From Planctomycetota bacterium (GTDB taxonomy: Bacteria > Planctomycetota > Phycisphaerae > Phycisphaerales > UBA1924): a stretch of 64,000 nucleotides of DNA. Of this stretch, positions 16,568 to 26,306 are shown one piece after another. The notes beneath the pieces are model-generated. The model ran no database searches. It was not told where the DNA came from and saw nothing but the letters and a program-made list of their open reading frames with translations. The first letter of the stretch is position 1. The number at the start of each line of letters is the position of its first letter. The DNA is taken from the NCBI GenBank assembly GCA_963204725.1, contig CAUJHH010000019.1, positions 1 to 64,000 on the forward strand, written 5' to 3'. Position numbers and translations under genes: made by a program.

Positions 16568-16610
16568 GTGTGCGTTTCGCGGATGGGCGCGCAACAGGGA
16601 GGCGCAGGCT

Positions 16611-17174
16611 GTGCAATCGCGTGTGCGGCTTCGGAGGTTGGAACTCGGCGATGCGCCGGCGGTTGCGTCGTTCCGATCGGATCCCGAGGTCGCTCGATAC
16701 CAATCGTGGGAGGCGTACTCGCTCGCGGATGCGGAGCTTCTGTGCGCGGCGCAGGAGGGGAACGAGATCGGAACGCCGGGGACGTGGTCGCAGATGGCGA
16801 TTGTGCTGGTCGAATCGGGCGAGGTGATCGGCGACTGCGGCCTGCGGTTTCCGGGGCTGGACGAGCCGGGGCGCGGCACGGAGATCGAGATCGGCATCAC
16901 GCTCGGCCGGGCGTTCCACGGGCGTGGGCTGGCGACAGAATCCCTCGCGTGCATCATCGAACTCGCGTTTGGGAGGCTCAAGAAGCGGGCGATCCATGCG
17001 ACGGTGGATGCCGCGAATGTTCCGGCGGCGGCTCTGTTGATGCGGGCTGGATTCTCGAGAGCGGGTGACGAGGCGCGGCGGGTGTGGTTCAAAGGAGCGT
17101 GGGGCGAGGAGTGGGATTACGTGCTCCGGAGGTCTGAAGAGGACCCGACGAACGCTGTCAGCGCGGCTCGATGA
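16611..17174 (+). CDS. GNAT acetyltransferase, RimJ/RimL type
   Basis: A 187-residue protein starting at a GTG with GGGAGG about 9 nt upstream. It has the RimJ-type N-terminus (VRLRRLELGDAPAVASFRSDPEVARYQSWE) and the acetyl-CoA binding motif A in GRAFHGRGLATESLACIIELAF, followed by ATVDAANVPAAALLMRAGF. It probably N-acetylates a protein terminus or a small amine; the substrate is unknown. Its 3' end overlaps the end of the VOC gene on the other strand by 17 bases. Confidence 0.85.
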   Translation: MQSRVRLRRLELGDAPAVASFRSDPEVARYQSWEAYSLADAELLCAAQEGNEIGTPGTWSQMAIVLVESGEVIGDCGLRFPGLDEPGRGTEIEIGITLGRAFHGRGLATESLACIIELAFGRLKKRAIHATVDAANVPAAALLMRAGFSRAGDEARRVWFKGAWGEEWDYVLRRSEEDPTNAVSAAR

Positions 17175-17550
17175 GATCGAAGAGGTTGCCGTAGAGGTCC
17201 GCGAAGACGGCGACACGCCCGTAGTCGTGCTCCGCAGGAGGTCTGACGATCCGCACACCACGCGACCGCAGCGCGGCGAGATCGCGACCGAGATCGTCGG
17301 TGTGCAAGAAGAACCCGACGCGGCCGCCGGTCTGGTTGCCGATGGAAGCCGCGTGCTCCGGTGTCGTCGCGCGAGCGAGCAGAAGGGCGGGGGCATCGGC
17401 GTGCGTGGGCCCGGGCGGGCGAACGCGGACCCAACGCTTGCCGCCTCCGCGGTCGGTGTCCTCCAGCAACTCGAAGCCGAGGGATTGCGTGTAGAAGGCG
17501 ATGGCCTCGTCGTAGTCGCGCACGGTGATGGTGATGAGGGCGAGGTGCAT
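17158..17550 (-). CDS. VOC (glyoxalase/bleomycin-resistance fold) protein
   Basis: A 130-residue protein. The N-terminus (MHLALITITVRDYDEAIAFYTQSLGFELL) and the C-terminus (YGRVAVFADLYGNLFDLIEP) are the two strands and metal-ligand regions of a vicinal-oxygen-chelate fold. The final Glu (LIEP) and the middle His in FFLHTDD are likely metal ligands. Substrate unknown. The ATG at 17550 is 8 bases downstream of the NTF2-like gene, so the two form an operon. Confidence 0.85.
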   Translation of the reverse strand: MHLALITITVRDYDEAIAFYTQSLGFELLEDTDRGGGKRWVRVRPPGPTHADAPALLLARATTPEHAASIGNQTGGRVGFFLHTDDLGRDLAALRSRGVRIVRPPAEHDYGRVAVFADLYGNLFDLIEPR

Positions 17551-17558
17551 GGACGGGC

Positions 17559-17936
17559 TCAGCCGTAGTGAGAGACGGAGCGGTGGATCAGGCCGCGTGG
17601 CGAGAGGAAGAAGACTTCGGCGGCAAGGTCGCCGGACATGCGTCGGTAGACGAGGATGACGCTCTCCAGCCCGGTCGTGACGTGCATCGGATCGAATCGC
17701 AGCGTCGGATTGCGCTCCAGAGCGCGGCGGAAGTAGTCGCGGACGCGGTCGATGCCGCGGAGGGCGGTGTCGTTCTCGTCGGGCATTCCGGCGTTGTAGC
17801 GCTTGATGAACGGCGATGAGTGCTGGATGTCGGGCTCGTAGCAGGCCATGATCGCGTCCAGGTCGTGCGCGTTCCACGCGGCGTACCAGCGGTCTGCGAA
17901 GGCCCTGGCGTCGGTAGGCGTGAGGGGTGTGGGCAT
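17559..17936 (-). CDS. SnoaL/NTF2-like protein
   Basis: A 125-residue protein starting MPTPLTPTDARAFADRWYAAWNAHDLDAIMACYEPDIQ. The pattern of an N-terminal helix, W(Y)xAWNAHD and a following beta sheet is the SnoaL-like polyketide cyclase/NTF2 cone fold. Members are ligand-binding proteins or isomerases; no specific catalytic residues can be assigned. First of a two-gene unit with the VOC protein. Confidence 0.8.
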   Translation of the reverse strand: MPTPLTPTDARAFADRWYAAWNAHDLDAIMACYEPDIQHSSPFIKRYNAGMPDENDTALRGIDRVRDYFRRALERNPTLRFDPMHVTTGLESVILVYRRMSGDLAAEVFFLSPRGLIHRSVSHYG

Positions 17937-18031
17937 GGCGGGAGGGTAGAGCGTGTGATCGGAGCGGAGCGCGCGACAGCGGCCCGCGAGGCGGGATGGT
18001 TGGGGGGCGAGCTGTGGGTGGTGCGCGGCGG

Positions 18032-18847
18032 TCAGGCGGCGGGCCGGTCGCGGGCGTGGCGGGAAGAGGAAGCGGAGTTGTTGAACGCGGAGGACGCGGA
18101 GGAACGCGGAGGGGAGGGTTCTTGAACGCGAAGGTCGCGAAGATCGCGAAGGTCTGAGGGGGATGGGGAAGAGGTGGAAGAAGGACAAGAGTCGGGCGTC
18201 ATGTCGGGCGCGATGATCTCTTGCGCGGGTTGGTCGGGAGCGGGTGAAGAAGCGGAAGAAGAGGAAGAAGTGGAAGAAGACGAAGAAGACCCCGCCGAGC
18301 TCGATTGCATGGGGGCGCTCGGGGCTCCCGCTTGCGTGTGTTGATCGGCGCGTGATTCGGGAGGCACGTCGGACTTCGACGCGGGTTTGGGCGCGGGTTT
18401 GGGCGCGAGGGCGGACTTGGGCGCCAGGGCGCGGGCCTCTTTGGCGATGGTGGTTGCGGTGCGGCGGATGAGTTCGGCGTGGCGGTGGAGGGCGCGCTGG
18501 TCGGCTTCGGGGTCGCGACCGCGCGGCTCGGGGGCGGGGCTCTGGAGGACATCGAGGAGTTTGCGGATGGAGACGGGGCGTGCGGTCTGGCCGAGGAGGC
18601 GGGCGCGGAGGTTGGTGAGCTTCTCGTAGGCGTCGATCTCGGCCTGGACCTCGGGGGTGTTGACGTAGTCGACGAGCGTGAGGAAGGGGACGTTGTAGTG
18701 GGCGGCGAGCGCGGCGAGCGGGATGTTCGCCTTGAGGATGTCGAGGACCAGGTGGTGGGCGCGGAGGGCGAAGTCGATGGGATCGGGCGCGTCGGCGGGG
18801 GCGGTGTGGGTGGCTGCGTCGCGCGTCTGGTCGGGTGTTGCGATCAT
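18032..18847 (-). CDS. Hypothetical helical protein with low-complexity Ser-rich tail
   Basis: A 271-residue protein starting at the ATG at 18847 (MIATPDQTRD). Residues of about 25-95 form a helical domain resembling a helix-turn-helix core (ILKANIPLAALAAHYNVPFLTLVDYVNTPEVQAEID, then LRARLLGQTARPVSIRKLLD). A second helical stretch with HRHAELIRRTATTIAKEA follows. The last 120 residues are Ala/Pro/Lys-rich, then a pure Ser tract, then a segment encoded by short tandem repeats (DLRDLRDLRV and SSASSAF at 18081-18156). A likely paralogue is the truncated gene at position 1. A role in DNA binding is possible but not shown. Confidence 0.6.
   Translation of the reverse strand: MIATPDQTRDAATHTAPADAPDPIDFALRAHHLVLDILKANIPLAALAAHYNVPFLTLVDYVNTPEVQAEIDAYEKLTNLRARLLGQTARPVSIRKLLDVLQSPAPEPRGRDPEADQRALHRHAELIRRTATTIAKEARALAPKSALAPKPAPKPASKSDVPPESRADQHTQAGAPSAPMQSSSAGSSSSSSTSSSSSASSPAPDQPAQEIIAPDMTPDSCPSSTSSPSPSDLRDLRDLRVQEPSPPRSSASSAFNNSASSSRHARDRPAA
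18081..18156. repeat. Short GC-rich tandem repeats (GCGGAGGA and CGCGAAGGT units)
   Basis: The + strand reads AACGCGGAGGACGCGGAGG and then AACGCGAAGGTCGCGAAGAT with further partial units. Nine-base units of this kind (ACGCGGAGG, GTCGCGAAG) are known as dispersed mini-repeats in several bacterial phyla. Here they lie inside the 3' end of the coding sequence at 18032-18847. A related run is at about 227-280 in the first gene of the window. Confidence 0.6.
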
Positions 18848-19417
18848 GGGAGCGAATGTACGGCGCGGCGGAGGCGATGCAAGCGCGGGGTGGGCGCGCC
18901 ACTGACAACTGTCTGTCAGTGTCTGTTGGAACAAGTAATGGAAGTCATTGGGGGAGAAGGGGATAGAGAAATGGGGAAAATGGCAGTTGGCAATGGGCAA
19001 TGGGCAAGAGGCAAGAAGTCGGGCCCGTCCGGGCCGCTCCACCAAGGAGGCCGCTGCGCGGCGGGACTTGACCAGACGCTGGCGCGTCTGGCAACCAACG
19101 CATGCGCGCTTCGCGGGCGAAGAGGCATGCGTCGCCTTCGGCGACTGAGAGGCGTTCAAAGGAGTGCCGCTGCGCGGGGGACGGTACCGGGGGTGTCGCT
19201 CGTCGCTGCGCGACTTTGCTCCACGCCCCGGCGATTGAAGAGCAGCACTTCGTGCTGTCAGGAAGGAGAGCATTGACTCGTCGGCCCAAGGGGCGGCGGA
19301 GCGAACGAGGAAGACGTAATTGAGTCGCCGTCTCCCACGGGTTGAAACCCGTGGCAACCAACTGTGCGCCGAGGCGGCGAAGAGGTGGAGCCGCGAGACT
19401 CGCTGACGCTCAGGTTG
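18848..19417. other. Non-coding stretch dense in short hairpins
   Basis: About 570 bases without a credible gene. From about 19010 it contains a series of short perfect inverted repeats: CAGACG/CGTCTG near 19074, GTCGCC/GGCGAC near 19130, CAGCAC/GTGCTG near 19245 and CCACGGGTT/AACCCGTGG at 19335-19354. They are separated by linkers such as GCAACCAAC, which appears twice (19088-19100 and 19354-19362). The look is that of a cluster of dispersed palindromic repeats, not of a single regulatory RNA. Confidence 0.6.
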
Positions 19418-19816
19418 CTACGCCTTTCTACACACGTTCTCGTTGGGTGGTGTGCCGCGTGGAGTGGCGCGATTGCTCGGACGGGTCATGGCCGCGAGCG
19501 TGCCGAAGCCGATCACGGCGATAGCGCTGAGCGTGTAGAGGCCCGTCAGCATAGCGCGGTCACGGCCTTGCATGAGGAACGAGCCGGTGGAGTTGTAGGC
19601 GGTGGTTTCCGCGGCGCGGAGTTCCGCGGCGCGTGCGGCGTCGATGATGCCGAGGCGTTCCATGTCATCGCTCATCGCGACGGCCGCGGAGCTGAGCCAC
19701 CATGTATTGCCCCCGACGACGGCGTAAGGGACGCCCGCGGCGTCGAGTGCCGCGGTGACCCTGCGGAGCCGTTGCTGGACGCGTTCGATCGCCATGAGGT
19801 GAAAGGTAAGGCCCAT
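19418..19816 (-). pseudogene. Nucleotidyltransferase N-terminal remnant fused to an unrelated membrane segment
   Basis: The frame from the ATG at 19816 (MGLTFHLMAIERVQQRL) encodes the start of a nucleotidyltransferase-fold family: RVQQRLRRVTAALDAAGVPYAVVGGN. Normally this continues into an aligned DxD pair for metal binding. Here the similarity ends directly after VVGGN and no DxD is present. The remaining 85 residues (from MSDDMERLGIIDAARAAEL) contain a single membrane helix (MLTGLYTLSAIAVIGFGTLAAM) and are not recognised. Most likely a deletion joined two gene remains. A short functional membrane protein starting at the internal MSDDME is the alternative. Confidence 0.45.
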
Positions 19817-19913
19817 ATTGCTGTAGATTCTAGTTGGAGAGAGTGGGGGCGGGCATGGGGGATTGTTGGGGGGTGATGGAGACGATGGCGAAGATGTGTC
19901 AGCCACGGGATGG

Positions 19914-20408
19914 TCAAGCGGACCGGTGTCGCGGTCTCCAATCAATCCAAGTGGCGGCACAATCATGCAGGCCGGCGAGAAGCCAGTTGCCCTCCGTGTC
20001 GAACAGCCATGAATCGTCGCGCCAGAGCACGGACTCGAACTCAGCAACATCCCGCGTCCGGAGGCGCGCGGCACATGCAGAGTTCTCTCGCCACGGCCAC
20101 ACTTCGCCGCCGGTGGGCACGCCGAGCCGCGGTATCGCGATACTCAGAGGTTCGGTGCCGCCTCGGTATGTCTGATCGCCGCGACGCAGGGCCGGCCGTA
20201 CGCGATCGGTCGCGGCGTGCGAGATTCCCGCCAGACCCATCGTCGGAGGATCAAGCCGCAGGTGACGTGAGAAGATCAATGCGAGGGACTCAAGTGAGGC
20301 AACTGGCTCGATCTCATACCGCGGGGCGGGGCGACGGAATGTCTCGCGGAAGAGCTTGTCAGCAAGGGCGCGATCGTGGAGGGGCCAGAGGTCCCACGGG
20401 CGCGTCAC
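19914..20408 (-). CDS. Hypothetical protein
   Basis: A 164-residue protein that I do not recognise. Its GTG start overlaps the stop of the preceding gene in a GTGA tetranucleotide, so the two are translationally coupled. It is Arg/Trp-rich, with no signal peptide or membrane helix. The end reads SVLWRDDSWLFDTEGNWLLAGLHDCAATWIDW, a beta-strand-like pattern. Codon use and GC resemble the neighbours. Confidence 0.5.
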   Translation of the reverse strand: MTRPWDLWPLHDRALADKLFRETFRRPAPRYEIEPVASLESLALIFSRHLRLDPPTMGLAGISHAATDRVRPALRRGDQTYRGGTEPLSIAIPRLGVPTGGEVWPWRENSACAARLRTRDVAEFESVLWRDDSWLFDTEGNWLLAGLHDCAATWIDWRPRHRSA

Positions 20409-21085
20409 CGAGATCCCTTTCTTGCGGGGGATAACGCAAGAACGATACCCAGCACTGCGGCGGCTCCGAAGGCTGCGCCCATCAATCGAGGCACCGTCCC
20501 AAGACCGGCCGCGATGCCGTTCGTTCGGACCATCTCCAGCGGCGTCGCGGCGTCACCGATGATTCGATACACGAACTTGGAGCGGTGATTGTCTCCGACT
20601 CGGACGCGCAGCGCGGCGAGTGTTCCAGTCGATCCGTTGTGGCTCGTGTCGCTGTAGGTCACCGATACGCTGGACCGATCCGATGTGGTGTTCGCCGCGT
20701 GGTACGCAGCGAGCCATGGCGCAGGATCGCCCGTCGCGGGCGTGAAGCGAAGATCTGACCTGCGAACGTGGAGTGTGCCAGCGGGCGCGTTCACTTCGAT
20801 CCACTCTTGTCCGAGCTCAGCATGGGTGTTCATGACCGCACGGGAAAGGATGCCTGTTTCACTGCCCCCGGGCGCGTCGAACAGGGGCGTGGAGTCGGTT
20901 GCGGGATACATGAGGTAGAGGAAGTCTGCCGGTATCGGCTGGCTTCGTGAGGCGGACCAGGTCGGCGTGGGGGGTGTGAGGTAGAGAATAAGAGCAAAGG
21001 TGGCAACGGCGACGCACGCGGCGGTCGCGAGGCGATTCCACCTGTGGGTAAGTTGCAAGGGCCTGCGAGGAGAGATGGCGTTCAT
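20405..21085 (-). CDS. Hypothetical membrane-anchored protein
   Basis: A 226-residue protein, not recognised. A membrane helix near residues 18-37 (LATAACVAVATFALILYL) follows a short basic N-terminus, and a second hydrophobic stretch lies at the C-terminus (LMGAAFGAAAVLGIVLAL, then RKGSR). The part between, about 150 residues, is predicted outside. It contains EWIEVNAPAGTLHVRRSDLRF, which resembles an SH3-like strand pair. Overlaps the next gene by 4 bases. Confidence 0.6.
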   Translation of the reverse strand: MNAISPRRPLQLTHRWNRLATAACVAVATFALILYLTPPTPTWSASRSQPIPADFLYLMYPATDSTPLFDAPGGSETGILSRAVMNTHAELGQEWIEVNAPAGTLHVRRSDLRFTPATGDPAPWLAAYHAANTTSDRSSVSVTYSDTSHNGSTGTLAALRVRVGDNHRSKFVYRIIGDAATPLEMVRTNGIAAGLGTVPRLMGAAFGAAAVLGIVLALSPARKGSR

Positions 21086-21119
21086 GCTGCGCGAGCGTGT
21101 AGAGAAACGCGGCTGTCCA

Positions 21120-23174
<2,055 letters not shown>

Positions 23175-23271
23175 GCGGTACTCCTCGCATCATCGCGTGG
23201 CGGGAAGGGACTGGATGTCGGAGAGGACGGGCCGGGAAGCGGGCGGCTGGAAGCGCCGACCAACCCGGGAA

Positions 23272-23365
23272 ACGCCGCTTCCCTCCGCCGGTGCAAACCG
23301 GATCAGGTTCAACGGGTGCATCTCAGCGGCTGTGGCCGGAGGGGACCGGCTGCCGCGCCCCGAGC
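23272..23365 (-). promoter_or_regulatory. TPP (thiamine pyrophosphate) riboswitch
   Basis: Minus-strand RNA carries the THI-element core: CTCGGGG at the 5' end, GCTGAGATGCACCC, GAACCTGATCCGG and the closing GGCGGAGGGAAGCGG. These are the pyrimidine- and pyrophosphate-binding parts of the aptamer. It lies about 100 nt upstream of the thiC ATG. A -10 like TATACA (23373-23378 on the opposite strand) sits just before the aptamer. TPP binding would lower thiC expression. Confidence 0.95.
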
Positions 23366-23423
23366 GTTGACTTGTATAGTAGGGCTGAAGTGCGGCGACC
23401 GTGCCGCGGCGAGGAGGCATCGC

Positions 23424-24014
23424 ATGTCCGATCGGATGCGTCGTTGGGTGCCCGCATGTTGGGTGCTCGGACTCGCTCTGGCGGCCTCGGGGAGCGGGTT
23501 TGCCGCCACGTTGCTTGGTGATGCAGATCGCGAACCCGATCGCGTGCCGCCACCCGCGCCGGGGTCGACAGCGATCATGTGCCACGCGGCGGAGCCGGGG
23601 CGACGGCTGCTCGTGGCGGGAACGGTCGTCGATGAATCCGGCCGGCCGGTGCGTGGGGCGACGGTGACCGCGTTCAACACCGACGCCTCGGGGCTCTACA
23701 ACCCGAGGAACTCGCCGACGCGCGAGCCGCGTATCAGCGGCGAGGTGAAGTCCGACGCGGAGGGTCGCTTCCAGTTTCTCACGGTCGCTCCCGGTCCCTA
23801 CCCCGATATCGCCGAGCCGGCGCACGTCCACTTCGGCGCAACCGCACGCTCGTTCAAGCAGACGTACGCGACGATCTGGATCGAGGGCGATCCGCTGATC
23901 ACGGCGGAGCGCCGCGCGTGGGCGGATCGCGACGAGGAAACGCGGATTGTGGCGGCAGAAGCGCTCGAGGGGCTCGCGTTCGCGCGCGTGACGATCGTCA
24001 TGAAGAAGGACTAG
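23424..24014 (+). CDS. Exported intradiol ring-cleavage dioxygenase-like protein
   Basis: A 196-residue protein with GAGGAGG 6 nt before the ATG. The first 28 residues (RRWVPACWVLGLALAASGSGFA) are a Sec signal peptide. Then VAGTVVDESGRPVRGATVTAFNTDASGLYNP, SDAEGRFQFLTVAPGPYP and PAHVHFG follow the beta-sandwich of protocatechuate 3,4-dioxygenase-type enzymes. YNP, PYP and HVHF are placed where the Tyr and His iron ligands lie. Such secreted proteins are common in planctomycetes, but the substrate is unknown. It is divergent from thiC. Confidence 0.7.
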   Translation: MSDRMRRWVPACWVLGLALAASGSGFAATLLGDADREPDRVPPPAPGSTAIMCHAAEPGRRLLVAGTVVDESGRPVRGATVTAFNTDASGLYNPRNSPTREPRISGEVKSDAEGRFQFLTVAPGPYPDIAEPAHVHFGATARSFKQTYATIWIEGDPLITAERRAWADRDEETRIVAAEALEGLAFARVTIVMKKD

Positions 24015-24116
24015 GCCGGCTCAGATGCGGGCAACGGGCGCGGGGCGACGGGCGCGGGCAATGAATCCGCCAGAATCGCGAACCGGGTCGAACGTGGCGG
24101 CGACCGGCTAAACAGC

Positions 24117-24686
24117 ATGCATCAGATCGAACGGACGCCCGAACAGATCTACGACGAGTGGCTCGTCATCCGCTCTCAGGATGGAGAACGCGAGGCGTTT
24201 GCCGAACTCGTCGGGCGGTGGCACGCGCGTCTGGTCGGGTTCGCCGTGGGCGTGACCGGCCGCGACGACGTGGCGCGGGACGCGGTTCAGGCGGCATGGA
24301 TCGCTGCGGCACGCGACATCACCAAGCTCAACGACCCGGCGCGATTCCCCGAGTGGATCTGCCGCGTCGTCAGGAACAAGTGCGTCGATTGCGTGCGCCG
24401 GGCGCAGCGTGTGCGCCGTGTGGAACGGGGGCGGGCGGCGGAGGAATCCGCCGGAATCGTGAACCCGTCCGTTGCGGCGAGCGACTTGGAGGAGGAGGCG
24501 CGGGTGCGCCGGGCGATCGCGGGGCTTGGGGCCTCGCATCGCGAGATCCTCGGGCTCTACTACGGCGCGTCGCTCGGCGTGGCACGCATCGCGGCGATGC
24601 ACGGCGTGCCGCCGGGAACAGTGAAGTCACGATTGCACGCAGCGCGCAACGAACTCAGGTCGATCCTCGAAAGGAAACAGCAATGA
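24117..24686 (+). CDS. ECF RNA polymerase sigma factor
   Basis: A 189-residue sigma-70 family protein. Region 2 is in FAELVGRWHARLVGFAVGVTGRDDVARDAVQAAWIAAARDI and FPEWICRVVRNKCVDCVRR. Region 4 is in LGASHREILGLYYGASLGVARIAAMHGVPPGTVKSRLHAARNELR with its helix-turn-helix. The ATG at 24117 has no strong ribosome binding site. It overlaps by 4 bases (ATGA) the following DUF6768-like membrane gene, probably its regulator. Confidence 0.9.
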   Translation: MHQIERTPEQIYDEWLVIRSQDGEREAFAELVGRWHARLVGFAVGVTGRDDVARDAVQAAWIAAARDITKLNDPARFPEWICRVVRNKCVDCVRRAQRVRRVERGRAAEESAGIVNPSVAASDLEEEARVRRAIAGLGASHREILGLYYGASLGVARIAAMHGVPPGTVKSRLHAARNELRSILERKQQ

Positions 24687-25078
24687 CACACGAGAGCAAT
24701 AGGGCGGATGACGCGGCGCGCGACAGCGAGATGGACGCCGCGATCGGCCGGGCGATGCGGGCGGGGGCGAACGAGCCGCCGATCCTGACGCAGGTTGCGG
24801 AGGCGTTCAGCGGTCGGATGGGCGGGATCAACATGCTCGGCGTCCCGATGATGTTCGGGTTGCTTGGACTCGCCGTCTGGTCTGGCTTCCGGTTCTTCGA
24901 CGCGACCGAGACGCGCGGCATGGTGATGTGGGCGACGATCTTCCTCTTCTGCTCGACCAGCATCGGCATGTTCAAGATGTGGTACTGGATGCTGATGAAC
25001 CGCAACGCCGTGACGCGCGAGGTGAAGCGGCTGGAGCTGCAGGTGGCGCGGCTGGCTGGCGCGCGATCCGGCACGTGA
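24683..25078 (+). CDS. DUF6768-type membrane protein (probable anti-sigma partner)
   Basis: A 131-residue protein starting in the ATGA overlap with the sigma gene. It has a hydrophilic N-terminus of about 50 residues (MTHESNRADDAARD) and two membrane helices (MLGVPMMFGLLGLAVWSGFRFF and MVMWATIFLFCSTSIGMFKMWYWML). The end NRNAVTREVKRLELQVARLA is a conserved helix that I associate with DUF6768. The N-terminal part could bind the sigma factor and hold it at the membrane; this is inference from the operon, and no zinc-finger anti-sigma motif is seen. Confidence 0.7.
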   Translation: MTHESNRADDAARDSEMDAAIGRAMRAGANEPPILTQVAEAFSGRMGGINMLGVPMMFGLLGLAVWSGFRFFDATETRGMVMWATIFLFCSTSIGMFKMWYWMLMNRNAVTREVKRLELQVARLAGARSGT

Positions 25079-25116
25079 GCGAGCAACCGAACGGGCGATG
25101 ATCCGCGAGCGCGCGA

Positions 25117-26097
25117 TCAACGCCGGCGCGAAGGCGCCTTGGATCGTGCCGCGGCCTTGCGCCTTGTCTTCTTCACGGGGCGCTTTGCTCCGGGCTTCTT
25201 GGAAGAGGCCTTCTTGGTGGCGGCCTTCTTTGTACTGGCCTTCTTGGCTTTGGAACCAGCCGGCTTCGAACCTCGTTTCGCGCGCGCGGCACCGGAGCCC
25301 GTCGACGTCCCCCGCCTGGCGGTCGCCTTTGTTCCGGACACCTTTCTGGGCTTCTTTCTGGCCGCCTTCGCTGCCTTCTTTGCCGACTTCTTCTTTGGCT
25401 TCTTCGGGGCGTTGGCGGCTGCTCTGGGTTTCGACTTCGTCTTCACCGGCAGGAGCGCTGGCGATGCGAAGCCGTCGCGAGTGACCACGCCGACGTCTCG
25501 GAGATCGCCCCCGTCGTAGCCGGAGCCGATGCCGCGGAACGGGGCATCGAGAAGCAGGTCTTTCGGACCGATGCGGCGGCACGCCTCGCCGACCAGTGCG
25601 ATGGAGAGGGGCTCGATCAGGCCGCACGCGACGAGCCACGCCGCGTCATAGTCGAGTGTGGCGCAGTGGTCGCTCAGGGCCTTGAACGATGGGATCTGGA
25701 AGTACCGCTCCTCTGGCCACCACTCCGGCCCACAGGGCCAATCCATATCGCTCGGATCGAATCGCATCGAGCCGCAGATGTAGAGCGTGTGTTCGGGGTG
25801 GGTCTCCCCGCCGGGCGGGTTCCCCTCAGCATCGCCGAAGACCATCTCCGCGAGCCCGAAGAAGAAGCCGTTGACATCGAGAGACGGTGGCTCGCTGGTC
25901 AGCACGTGCGCGAACTGCTCGCAGAGCGCCTCGACGTCCTCCTCGGCGTCGAGCGTCGCGACCAGATTGCGCGTTGCCTCGGGCAACGACGGCAGAACGA
26001 GCGAGGCGATCTCTTTGAATGTCTCGGGGACCGGCGTGCCCGTGCCCATTCGCTTCAACGCAACGGCCGCGGCTTTCTCGGCAAGTTCATAGCTCAT
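25117..26097 (-). CDS. Hypothetical protein with histone H1-like C-terminal tail
   Basis: A 326-residue protein; AGGAA lies 7 nt before the ATG. The first about 205 residues are a soluble domain of unknown type (AVALKRMGTGTPVPETFKEI; FDPSDMDWPCGPEWWPEERYF; IEPLSIALVGEACRRIG). The last 110 are Lys/Ala/Arg/Ser/Pro-rich with repeated KKA-type units (KKPKKKSAKKAAKAARKK, KKASTKKAATKKASSKK), like bacterial histone-H1-like tails and expected to bind DNA or RNA. Function unknown. Confidence 0.65.
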   Translation of the reverse strand: MSYELAEKAAAVALKRMGTGTPVPETFKEIASLVLPSLPEATRNLVATLDAEEDVEALCEQFAHVLTSEPPSLDVNGFFFGLAEMVFGDAEGNPPGGETHPEHTLYICGSMRFDPSDMDWPCGPEWWPEERYFQIPSFKALSDHCATLDYDAAWLVACGLIEPLSIALVGEACRRIGPKDLLLDAPFRGIGSGYDGGDLRDVGVVTRDGFASPALLPVKTKSKPRAAANAPKKPKKKSAKKAAKAARKKPRKVSGTKATARRGTSTGSGAARAKRGSKPAGSKAKKASTKKAATKKASSKKPGAKRPVKKTRRKAAARSKAPSRRR

Positions 26098-26306
26098 GGC
26101 GAGTTCCTGTTGGCATCGGCGACCAGACTTCTGCTCCTTCCGTGGTCTCTCCACGTCCGGGCGGAGCGAAGAAAGCGTATCGAGATTTGTGCACGGGCGT
26201 GCGAGGCGCCAATGACTGACCGGCTGTGAGTCGGTGGATGGTCGGGAGGCGTCGGGGCGACCGGGGGCCGGAGAGGTGATAATGCTCACCTGTGAGGGCG
26301 GTCACG

